Shown: positions 43,855 to 51,348 of the stretch, one piece after another
Layout of the letters: every line of letters begins with the position of its first letter
How positions within the stretch are numbered: the first letter of the stretch is position 1
Assembly: GCA_003152315.1 (NCBI GenBank)
Contig: PLZV01000004.1
Location: 1 to 51,736 of the forward strand
Length of the DNA: 51,736 bases
Origin: Verrucomicrobiota bacterium
GTDB lineage: Bacteria > Verrucomicrobiota > Verrucomicrobiia > Palsa-1439
Reading direction: 5' to 3'
Notes under the pieces: generated by a model
What the model saw: only the letters and a program-made list of their open reading frames with translations
Told to the model about the DNA's origin: nothing
Database searches by the model: none
Translations under genes and position numbers: made by a program

Positions 43855-45672
43855 TTACTTTCGCTGGTAGTTATACGAGTAACGATAGGGATAGTAGTAG
43901 TGCGCGTGGCTCTGCAAATCGATGTTGTTGAGGACAATGCCGAGCATGGGCGCTTCGCATTCGCGCAGCCTTTGCATGGTGCGGGTGACGATTTCCCGCC
44001 GAATCTTGCCGAATCCGACAACGAAGATGACCCCTTGGGCGAGCGGCAACAGGACAAGGGGGTCACTGACACCCGTCACAGGAGGGCTGTCGATCACGAT
44101 GTGCTGGTACTGTTCGCCGGCTTCCTGCAAAAGTCTTAGCAGACGCGAAGAACCTAGCAGTTCGGCTGGATTGTTCGGGATGTCGCCGACCGTGATGACG
44201 TCCAGATTGGAAATATCGGTCTTATGGACAACCTCTCCCAGCGGTGTCGAGCCCGTCAGAAACAGGGAGAGCCCTTTCTCGACGCGCGCGTTGAATAACT
44301 GGTGCTGGACCGGGTGGTACATGTCAGCGTCAATCAACAATGTCCGTTCGTTGTTGGAGGCAAACGCAATGCTGAGGTTGGCCGCGACCAGGGATTTGCC
44401 TTCGCCGGGCGCGGTGCTGGTCACCAACAGCGTTGTGGCCGTCCGAGCGCGCGGCTGCAGGTTCAGACTGGCGCGCAAATTGCGAAACGCCTCCGCGCCG
44501 ATCGAGTGGGGATCCGCGTGAACCACAGGCGTGCTTTGGCGGCCGGTGCCGAGTTTCATATGCGGCACGCCGCACAACAACGGCAAACCCAGCGCATCCA
44601 CATCTTCATAGGTCCGGATCCGGCCATCAGCTGAATGCGCCAGCAAACTCAGTCCGATGCCACTGATGAGTCCGAGAAAGACACTGGTCATCACGTTGCG
44701 CTTCTTGTCCGGCTTGTATGGTTTCGCGGGCGGTCGTACGGGATCAACCAACTGGATGTTGCCGCTTTCCATCTTCGAAGCCAGCAAGAAAGTGGCCTTG
44801 ATGCCTTCCAGGCCTTCGTTGCAGGCGATGGTGAGTTTTTGTTGGGTCTCGTCCAATTCGGTCTGCAGGGCCACCATGGCCGGGTGCTGCGGTTTGTATC
44901 GCTCCCGCAACACCGCCATCTGAATCTGCTTTTCCTTCAACCGCTGCCGCAAGGTGGCCACTTCAGGATTGTTGGCAATGGCGGGAATCAGGGCGGGGTT
45001 GGTGACCGAATCCAATTTCGTTTTCGAGCTATTGATATCACCGGCTGTCTCGGACGACTGCGGATGGGCCTGCTTCGCTTGCTCCTGGTATCCTTCGTCT
45101 TGTTGACGCAGCCACCGGACCGCCTCCGTCGAGGCGGACATCCGTTTCTCCAGATGTTTCTTAATGAACTCATGGGCGACCGCGTTGGCCAATAGCGCGG
45201 CCACCTGGGGGTTCGCATGATCGACGTGGATCTCAATCAGCCGGCTGCCTCGCACGGGATCAACACTCAGGCTATCCTGCACCGCCCCGGCAAAATCTGC
45301 GTCCGCACCGGCGCCCGGCAAGATCTGTTGGCGTTGACCCGACGAGAGTGAATCGATGACTTGTTCACAAAGCGTGCGGCTCTGCAGGATCATTTGCTGG
45401 GTGTTGAAATACTGATCATCGAACATGTCGGCACCACCCGTATTCTGAATGGTCGGAAGCTTTGCGTCCTCCTTGTCCATCTCGAGGACTGCCGTAGCGC
45501 GATACATGGGGGTCCGCGTGAACGTCCAGATCATGGTCCCGGTTACGACCAGTGCCAAGGTGACGAGGGCGATTTTCTTGTGTTCCCACACGGCGAACGC
45601 GTACGCACGCCAGGGAAACCGAAGTTGCCTGGACCCGTTTGAACTTGAGGAATTAGATACCGATTGATGCAT
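43855..45672 (-). CDS. Wzc-like polysaccharide chain-length/tyrosine autokinase
   Basis: Start ATG 45672, 605 aa. The N-terminal half is a Wzz-type domain with helix 1 (KIALVTLALVVTGTMIWTF), a periplasmic coiled coil, and helix 2 (NVMTSVFLGLISGIGLSLLA). The C-terminal half is a BY-kinase: Walker A STAPGEGKS with K426, Walker A' TLLIDADMYHP, Walker B HIVIDSPPV. The tail YYYPYRYSYNYQRK is the Tyr cluster for autophosphorylation. Such proteins control export and length of exopolysaccharide. No glycosyltransferase, wzx, wzy or phosphatase gene is nearby. Leader element f lies about 290 bp upstream. Confidence 0.9.
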   Translation of the reverse strand: MHQSVSNSSSSNGSRQLRFPWRAYAFAVWEHKKIALVTLALVVTGTMIWTFTRTPMYRATAVLEMDKEDAKLPTIQNTGGADMFDDQYFNTQQMILQSRTLCEQVIDSLSSGQRQQILPGAGADADFAGAVQDSLSVDPVRGSRLIEIHVDHANPQVAALLANAVAHEFIKKHLEKRMSASTEAVRWLRQQDEGYQEQAKQAHPQSSETAGDINSSKTKLDSVTNPALIPAIANNPEVATLRQRLKEKQIQMAVLRERYKPQHPAMVALQTELDETQQKLTIACNEGLEGIKATFLLASKMESGNIQLVDPVRPPAKPYKPDKKRNVMTSVFLGLISGIGLSLLAHSADGRIRTYEDVDALGLPLLCGVPHMKLGTGRQSTPVVHADPHSIGAEAFRNLRASLNLQPRARTATTLLVTSTAPGEGKSLVAANLSIAFASNNERTLLIDADMYHPVQHQLFNARVEKGLSLFLTGSTPLGEVVHKTDISNLDVITVGDIPNNPAELLGSSRLLRLLQEAGEQYQHIVIDSPPVTGVSDPLVLLPLAQGVIFVVGFGKIRREIVTRTMQRLRECEAPMLGIVLNNIDLQSHAHYYYPYRYSYNYQRK

Positions 45673-45926
45673 GTCAATTTTGCCGGGGATTGTCGACGGC
45701 TTCACAACGCCCAACATCCGCAGATAACCAAGTATTAGGATAGGTAAAAAGCCGATGCCATGTCAAGCCTGCCGCCCAATAATTTATTAGCTTGGCGGTC
45801 CGCCATCTCGCGTCGAACAACCGCGCAAAGTCAATGGATGACCAACGTCGAAATCGAGCCTCGTCCTTTCTGGAAAGAAGCCCAACTGACGCACGGATCC
45901 CCCCGGTTGCCGGAGGATATTTTCAA

Positions 45927-45988
45927 CCGTATGAGAATAGGCCGGGACGACGTGCGCGCGCTATGGGGTGTTTACCCCATCGGAAATT
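45927..45988 (-). promoter_or_regulatory. Palindromic leader element, copy f
   Basis: Core ATGGGGTGTTTACCCCAT at 45963-45980. Towards the minus strand: AGCGCGCGCACG, TCCCGGCCTATTCTCATA and a TTG at 45926, 37 nt from the core, opening a 31-codon frame. In orientation it belongs to the tyrosine-kinase side, not the AI-2E gene. No other gene is seen in 45673-46039. Confidence 0.7.
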
Positions 45989-46039
45989 GGCGTGAATTCT
46001 GGCAGGTTGATTCAGCAGCAACCGAAAGGATCGCGCTCC

Positions 46040-47872
46040 GTGCCACCCAAATCTCTAAAATCGTCACCGCTGATCGTGGTGGGCACGCTGGCGTTGATCG
46101 TCGCCTCGATGTACTGGACGCGCCCCGTCCTGGTACCGGTGGCGCTGGCGATGTTGCTGGCCTTTCTGCTAAGTCCCATGGACAGCGCGCTCCAACACCT
46201 CGGCCTGGGACGGGTGGTCTCGGTCGCGTTGCTGGCGGTGATGACGTTATCGTTGATCGGCGTCATCGGCTGGGCCATCTCGCTTCAAGTGAAGGAATTC
46301 GCTCACAATTTGCCCGGCTATCAGGGCAACATCAAAAAACGGATCGAGGATTTGCAGGTGGGCCAGGGTACGACGCTGGATAGGGTTCGCCTCGAGTTCG
46401 AGCAGTTGATCGGCGACGTGAGCACCAACGCGCCGTCGGCGGAGCAAGCTCGCCAACCAGTCCTGGTCACGGTGCAGGGTGGGAGGTTTTCCTCGGGGAT
46501 GTGGCAATTGTCGCCGGTGGTCCGACCGCTGCTGGAATCGCTGTTCTACATCTTGCTGGTCGCCGTACTGGTGATTTTCATGCTCTTGGAACGCGACGAG
46601 TTGCGCAGCCGCGCCATTCGACTACTGGGTTACGGACGACTAAGCCTGACGACTCAGGCGCTCGATGAAGCCGGCCAGCGAGTCAGTCGGTATCTCTTTA
46701 CCCAATTCATCGTCAATGCCTGCCTGGGCGTGGCGATTGGTTTGGGGCTGTTTCTGCTGGGAGTACCTTACGCGTTATTGTGGGGATTCTTGATCATCAT
46801 CTTGCGGTTCGTTCCCTACATCGGAATCTGGATTGCGGCCATTCTTCCATTCGCGGTCAGCCTCGCCACCTCCTCGAACTGGTGGCAACCGCTGTCCGTG
46901 ATTGGGATGTTTGCGGTGCTCGAGCCGGTCGTGGCGATGGTGATCGAGCCGATGCTGTTCAGTCAAAGCGCCGGCACCTCCAAGCTGGCCATGCTCATCG
47001 CGATTGCGTTTTGGACGTGGCTCTGGGGCCCGGTTGGACTGCTGTTGGCAACGCCGCTGACCGCGTGCCTGGCCGTCGTCGCGAAGTATGTCCCGCAACT
47101 GGAGTTCGTCGCCGTGCTCCTCGGTGACGAGCCGATGATGCAGGCCTCGGTCGCCTACTACAAGCGACTGTTGGCGCTGGATCAGGACGAAGCCGAGGTG
47201 ATCGTCGAAGAACAGTTGCGGACTCATCCCCTCGAGCAGGTCTTCGACGAAGCGCTCGTTCCCGCCCTGCATTACGCCAAACGCGATAGCCGGCTGGGCA
47301 TCCTGACGGATGACGACCAGGAGTTCATTTACCAGTGCACGCGTGAGATCATCGAACGAATCGACCTTCCATCCACCCACCCAACGTCTTTGAGTGATGT
47401 TGCCGCCAACGACGTCAGCGCCGTCGGGGACACGGTCTCAGTCCGCGTCGGCAAAATCCGCATCCTAGCCTGGCCCGCCCACGACGAGGGCGACGCCATC
47501 GCCCTGCTGATGCTGCAAAAACTACTCGACCCGACGCGCTATGAAATGGAAGTCAGCGCCGCCGGTAAACGCTTGTCCGAGATCCTGCAGGACGTGAAAC
47601 AGAAAACTCCCGCGTTATTCTGCGTTGGTTTCATTCCGCCCGGCGGATTGTCCGCTAGCCGCCATCTGAGCAAACTGCTGCACGCCCGACTCCCAGAACT
47701 GACCATCGTGGTGGGCCATTGGGGATTGCTCGAGAAGGTTCACAAGGACCGCGAAACCCTCCTGGCCGCTGGCGCGACCCATGTTGCTGCCACCCTCAGC
47801 GAAGCCCGCGACCAGATCGCCAAAGCCACGCAGCCCCACGTCAAACTTCAGCCCGATGCGGTAGTGTCCTGA
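46040..47872 (+). CDS. AI-2E family transporter (PerM-like) with a C-terminal soluble domain
   Basis: The start is set at GTG 46040 (AAAGGA nine bases upstream); the longer frame from 45968 begins inside the palindrome and is rejected. The 610-aa protein has the PerM fold: VALAMLLAFLLSPMDSALQH, LLLVAVLVIFMLLERDELRS, LGVAIGLGLFLLGVPYALLW and GVLIDPML-like VAMVIEPMLFSQSAG. After about residue 370 a soluble extension of about 240 residues follows, ending in an alpha/beta domain (KIRILAWPAHDEGDAIALLM, FCVGFIPPGGLSASRHLSKL, LTIVVGHWG) like a B12-binding-type Rossmann fold. Role: export or exchange of small molecules, exact substrate unknown. Confidence 0.85.
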   Translation: MPPKSLKSSPLIVVGTLALIVASMYWTRPVLVPVALAMLLAFLLSPMDSALQHLGLGRVVSVALLAVMTLSLIGVIGWAISLQVKEFAHNLPGYQGNIKKRIEDLQVGQGTTLDRVRLEFEQLIGDVSTNAPSAEQARQPVLVTVQGGRFSSGMWQLSPVVRPLLESLFYILLVAVLVIFMLLERDELRSRAIRLLGYGRLSLTTQALDEAGQRVSRYLFTQFIVNACLGVAIGLGLFLLGVPYALLWGFLIIILRFVPYIGIWIAAILPFAVSLATSSNWWQPLSVIGMFAVLEPVVAMVIEPMLFSQSAGTSKLAMLIAIAFWTWLWGPVGLLLATPLTACLAVVAKYVPQLEFVAVLLGDEPMMQASVAYYKRLLALDQDEAEVIVEEQLRTHPLEQVFDEALVPALHYAKRDSRLGILTDDDQEFIYQCTREIIERIDLPSTHPTSLSDVAANDVSAVGDTVSVRVGKIRILAWPAHDEGDAIALLMLQKLLDPTRYEMEVSAAGKRLSEILQDVKQKTPALFCVGFIPPGGLSASRHLSKLLHARLPELTIVVGHWGLLEKVHKDRETLLAAGATHVAATLSEARDQIAKATQPHVKLQPDAVVS

Positions 47873-47946
47873 TTCAAGGATATGAACGCTGCCGGACTGA
47901 CGAAGCACACGGTGCAGTGGTCGGCCAATCTCCGCGCTGAATAACA

Positions 47947-48453
47947 CTAGTTCGACATCGGGCTGCGCACTTGTCGAAATGAACTGGATCCTTCAGTGAT
48001 TGCCATCCACTGTTCTGGCTGGGAATCATTGTTGGCCAACGACGGGAACGACGATCCGGTCGTCAGGACCCGAATCGCGCTGTCGTCGTCGGATGTCTTG
48101 AAAACCAGATAATGCCGGTCACGTTCTATGTGGGACGTATAGGAATAGAGAACTTCAATTCCCGCATTGGTGAGCTCGTCGCCGATGGGAGATGCCCAGC
48201 CCGAGCGATAGATGGGGCCAATCAAGACGACGGGGTTGAACTGACATTGGAACCCGGCGGCTTTAAGGACCTGCGAGGTTTTGACCGCCTTCGTCGTCAC
48301 CAATAGAAGTACGACGCCGTCACGGTCGCAGTAGGAACGCATCGTGACCACTTTGATATCGGAATACCACGCAATCACTCCCGTTGCGCTGGCTTCCGGT
48401 GGCTCATGGCCGACTAAAACAGAAATTTCGGTCTCTCGACGGGCAATGGACAT
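47947..48453 (-). CDS. ACT-like domain protein
   Basis: ATG 48453 with AAAGGAG seven bases upstream fixes the start; the longer upstream frame is not supported. The 168-aa protein has two similar alpha/beta halves. The second (VVLIGPIYRSGWASPIGDEL followed by TNAGIEVLYSYTSHIERDRH) has the beta-alpha-beta-beta-alpha order of an ACT ligand-binding domain. No enzyme domain is attached, suggesting a stand-alone sensor of an amino acid or similar ligand. It is convergent with the AI-2E gene, 74 bp apart, without a visible terminator. Confidence 0.65.
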   Translation of the reverse strand: MSIARRETEISVLVGHEPPEASATGVIAWYSDIKVVTMRSYCDRDGVVLLLVTTKAVKTSQVLKAAGFQCQFNPVVLIGPIYRSGWASPIGDELTNAGIEVLYSYTSHIERDRHYLVFKTSDDDSAIRVLTTGSSFPSLANNDSQPEQWMAITEGSSSFRQVRSPMSN

Positions 48454-48643
48454 GTCATACTCCTTTATTGATTTCAAAAGTTCCTTGTTAAGCGCTTGAT
48501 TTCGATCCAGAACAAGGAAAGTAATGCCCTCATTCGATGTCGTCTCTGCCCGCCCCCGACGCAATGCGATTGGTTGGATCGGTTTGGCATCGAGATGACG
48601 CGTTGGGCAACTCCCCAATTTGAAAAGATTCTCGCGGGTTCAC

Positions 48644-48700
48644 GGCACGAAAATAACCTTGCGGTCGCGCCGGTACAATGGGGTGTTGACCCCACCGGAT
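48644..48700 (-). promoter_or_regulatory. Palindromic leader element, copy g
   Basis: Core ATGGGGTGTTGACCCCAC at 48678-48695. Gene-side flank is weaker (ACCGGCGCGACCGC, AAGGTTATTTTCGTGCC) but still places a GTG at 48643, 35 nt away, opening a 37-codon frame. The ACT-like gene starts 190 bp further. The rest of 48454-48643 shows only short frames. Confidence 0.65.
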
Positions 48701-48761
48701 TTAGTGGGTCCAGAAGCTTACTTGGGACAGGTTGGATCCCGGAGCGAGAACCGCGGGAGCG

Positions 48762-49433
48762 CTAGCGGATGGTCAACTGGACGCTGCTTTCGATGATGCC
48801 GGCACCGATGGCATAGCGGGTGAGACCGGAGATCTCGTGGATGTTGAGCTTCGCCATGAGATTCTGCCGATGTTTTTCGACCGTTTTGACGCTGATGCCG
48901 AGTTCCGCGGCGGTCTCTTTGTTGGCCTTGCCCTCGGCAATAAGTTGGAGCACCTCCAACTCGCGCGAACTCAGGCGGGCAACCTTCTTCCGCTGGGCTC
49001 CCCCTTTCGCGGACGCCTTCTGATCGTGCAATCGCTTGGAAATGGAGGTGCTGAAAAAAGTGTTTCCCTTCTGAACTTCCCGAATCGCCACGGACAAATT
49101 CTGGGAGGAGATTTGTTTGAGCAGAAAACCCACCGCGCCGATCCCGATCGCCTGGTCGACGTACGCGTCATCGCTGTGCGCGGAGAGAATGATTACCTTG
49201 GTATCCGGAAAGGCCTTGCGGATCTGCCGCGTGGCTTCCAATCCATTGAGTAGCGGCATCGCGATGTCCATCACGACCACCGCCGGACGAAGCTTCCGGG
49301 TCAGTTCCACCGCCTGGCGACCGGTTTGCGCTTCGCCAACCACCTCGAGATCGTCTTCGGCCTCCAACAACTTCCGAAACCCCTCGCGGACGATCGTGTG
49401 GTCTTCAGCCAATAGGACGGTGATTCGTTTCAT
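48762..49433 (-). CDS. NarL/FixJ-type response regulator
   Basis: The 223-aa protein has a receiver domain with D56 in VVVMDIAMPLLNG, acidic pair E10/D11, and K in FLLKQISSQNL, then a LuxR-type helix-turn-helix (LSSRELEVLQLIAEGKANKE, TAAELGISVKTVEKHRQNLM). It should be phosphorylated by the PAS kinase 8 bp upstream and regulate transcription. As the last gene of the kai operon it is a probable clock or stress output regulator. It ends with TAG. A relic of its 3' end lies at 41397-41470. Confidence 0.93.
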   Translation of the reverse strand: MKRITVLLAEDHTIVREGFRKLLEAEDDLEVVGEAQTGRQAVELTRKLRPAVVVMDIAMPLLNGLEATRQIRKAFPDTKVIILSAHSDDAYVDQAIGIGAVGFLLKQISSQNLSVAIREVQKGNTFFSTSISKRLHDQKASAKGGAQRKKVARLSSRELEVLQLIAEGKANKETAAELGISVKTVEKHRQNLMAKLNIHEISGLTRYAIGAGIIESSVQLTIR

Positions 49434-49441
49434 AAGTCAGT

Positions 49442-50650
49442 TCAGTTAACCGCCAGGGCACCTGGCGGCAGGGGAATGAGCACCTCGATTTTCGTGCCGG
49501 CGCCGCGAACGGATTTGATCTTAAAGGCGCCGCCCACATAGGTCGCTCGCTCGCGCATGCTGAGCAGACCAAGGCCGCCCTTTCCTTTTCGTTTGGCCGC
49601 GTGATGCTCCGGGTCGAAGCCGATCCCGTCGTCATTGATCGTCAACTGAATGAAGGCGCGCTGCCTCAGGCACACGGTAACGTGGCGGGCGCGTGCGTGC
49701 TTCTCCACATTCTCCAAAGCATTCTGGAGGATGCGATAGAGCGCCAACTCGCCTTCGGCGGGCAGCCGGGCGGTCAACGGCTTGCAGGCCAGCTTGAGAG
49801 ACACGCCCGTCCGATCTGCGAACTCCGTGCAGGTGGCGCGCAGGGCGTGGACCAGGCCCAGTTCGTCCAGGACGCTGGGCCGCAGATTGCGCGCGATGCG
49901 CTGCACTTCATCGACCGTCTGGCCGAGCATCTTGCTGAGTATGATCACCTCTCCCCGCGATGCTTTCTCGCGCGCCGGCAGTTTGTTCGCCAGTGCCTGC
50001 CAGCGCACAAGGACTGCGCAGAGATGCTGGGTGATATTGTCGTGTAATTCGAGGGCCACGCGCCCGCGCTCGGCTTCCTGCACTTGCACCACGCGGTGCG
50101 TCAAGGCCCGCAGCATTTCCTCGTTGCGCCGGGTCTCCGTCATGTCCGTCACCACGATGCCGAAGGTCGCGCTTTTGGAACCATTCTTTGCCAGCGGACG
50201 AATCGAGAGGTGCGCCGGAATTTGCGAACCGTCGCCGGCTTTTAGTCGCACTTGGATTTTAGAGCCGGATTTGTCGGCCCGTTTCAGGAGCGCTCGGAGC
50301 GTTGCCCGGTCCGCGGCGGAGAGAAAGCGGCGAAAGGAACTGCCCGTCACCTGCTCCAGCGGGCATTTGACCATTCTGGCGAAGCACTGGTTGGCGTAAA
50401 GAATCGTCTTGTCAGCCGTGATCGTCAGCGCCCCTTCGTTCATGGATTCGATGAGCATGCGGTAGGCGTGCTCGGCGCCTTTCAGTGTGAACACTTGCGG
50501 ACCTTGTTTGCCCGCGACCACCACCGTATCCACTTCGCCGGTGTGGATGGCGCGGAGCGTTTCCTCAGCTTCGGCCAGGCGCACGCGGAGTTCGACGAGT
50601 TCGCGGGACGGCGCGGGGCGGGAGGAGCTCTGGTGGCGGGTAGTTTTCAA
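49442..50650 (-). CDS. PAS-domain NarX-type histidine kinase
   Basis: The 402-aa cytoplasmic kinase has an N-terminal coiled segment with LRAIHTGEVDTVVVAGKQGP, a PAS domain (YRMLIESMNEGALTITADKT, FARMVKCPLEQVTG), a linker helix, HisKA_3 with H203 in VALELHDNITQHL, and HATPase_c (LYRILQNALENVEKHARARH, INDDGIGFDPEHH, GGLGLLSMRERATYVGG). Its ATG overlaps the stop of the first kaiB gene by 4 bp, tying it to the kai genes. SasA-like kinases bind KaiB/KaiC through a KaiB-like domain, but here a PAS domain takes that place. Confidence 0.9.
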   Translation of the reverse strand: MKTTRHQSSSRPAPSRELVELRVRLAEAEETLRAIHTGEVDTVVVAGKQGPQVFTLKGAEHAYRMLIESMNEGALTITADKTILYANQCFARMVKCPLEQVTGSSFRRFLSAADRATLRALLKRADKSGSKIQVRLKAGDGSQIPAHLSIRPLAKNGSKSATFGIVVTDMTETRRNEEMLRALTHRVVQVQEAERGRVALELHDNITQHLCAVLVRWQALANKLPAREKASRGEVIILSKMLGQTVDEVQRIARNLRPSVLDELGLVHALRATCTEFADRTGVSLKLACKPLTARLPAEGELALYRILQNALENVEKHARARHVTVCLRQRAFIQLTINDDGIGFDPEHHAAKRKGKGGLGLLSMRERATYVGGAFKIKSVRGAGTKIEVLIPLPPGALAVN

Positions 50651-51000
50651 AGTGCGACTTTACCTTTTGTGATCAAGTCCAACTCGACGAACAGATCGGC
50701 GATGTTCAACAGGTTGCCGATAAACCGGCGCACCGGCAGCGGCAATTTTTTGATAAGCGTCGGGGTCGCGACGATCTGGTTGTCGCGGGCCAGGTTGGGC
50801 TGCTGATAGATGTCAATCACTTCCAGTTCGTAGTTGTCTTTCAGTTCGGCTTCGCACAGTTGACGGATGCGCAGGACGGCCTGTCGCGATCGGGCAGTGG
50901 CCCCCGCCACGAACAGGCGCAAGACGAATTTGCCCGTAGGCCGGGTGGCCAGGGACTTCTCAAGCGCCTGCGTCGCGCGGCGGATTTTGTTTGTTTTCAC
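50647..51000 (-). CDS. kaiB: KaiB-like circadian clock protein 1
   Basis: The 117-aa protein contains a KaiB thioredoxin-like domain: FVLRLFVAGATARSRQAVLR, LEVIDIYQQPNLARDNQIVA and TPTLIKKLPLPVRRFIGNLL. A basic 22-residue N-terminus is added. KaiB binds the KaiC ATPase ring and in cyanobacteria sets the night phase. It overlaps the kinase gene by 4 bp and follows the second kaiB gene after 15 bp. It keeps the ATPTLIKK motif of the family. Confidence 0.9.
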   Translation of the reverse strand: MKTNKIRRATQALEKSLATRPTGKFVLRLFVAGATARSRQAVLRIRQLCEAELKDNYELEVIDIYQQPNLARDNQIVATPTLIKKLPLPVRRFIGNLLNIADLFVELDLITKGKVAL

Positions 51001-51015
51001 GGGCGTTCGTCTCGG

Positions 51016-51348
51016 TTAACAGGCAGCGCGCAAATCCAAGCCGACGAGCGCGTGATCGGTGTCGGAAAGGTTACCAATGATTGTTCGCACGGGCTTTGGC
51101 AACTTGCGCACCACCGTGGGAATGGCCAGGATTTGGTCGCCTTTGGCAAGCTGGGGCTGCTTCACCAAATCAATCACCGTGATGCGATAGCGGCCTTTGA
51201 GATGGCTTTCGCAAAACTTCTTTAGGTTCGTGAACGCCATCGCTGATTTGGGCGTAGTGTCCATCACGTAAAGGCGCAGTTGCCAGAGTTTGGCGGGCCG
51301 GCGAGGGGAGCCGGAGGCACGTCGTCTCACCGTTTTGGTTTTCATCAA
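51016..51348 (-). CDS. kaiB: KaiB-like circadian clock protein 2
   Basis: The 110-aa protein has the KaiB fold: [40 protein letters not shown] and [20 protein letters not shown]. It differs from the first copy in the loop after strand 1 (MDTTPKSA against AGATARSR), so the pair may have separate KaiC states or partners. A basic N-terminal tail of 18 residues precedes the domain. It overlaps the kaiC gene by 4 bp (51345-51348). Confidence 0.9.
   Translation of the reverse strand: MMKTKTVRRRASGSPRRPAKLWQLRLYVMDTTPKSAMAFTNLKKFCESHLKGRYRITVIDLVKQPQLAKGDQILAIPTVVRKLPKPVRTIIGNLSDTDHALVGLDLRAAC

Noticed and set aside
45968-46039. Longer N-terminus of the AI-2E transporter
   Set aside because: That start lies inside the palindromic core, has no ribosome site, and adds non-conserved residues; GTG 46040 has AAAGGA at good spacing.
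37913-48700. Integron attC sites as explanation of the repeated palindromes
   Set aside because: The cores lack the GTTRRRY/RYYYAAC boxes, lie before genes at fixed spacing rather than after them, and no integrase gene is present.
33294-48700. CRISPR array
   Set aside because: The repeats are kilobases apart, tied to gene starts, and no cas genes are seen.
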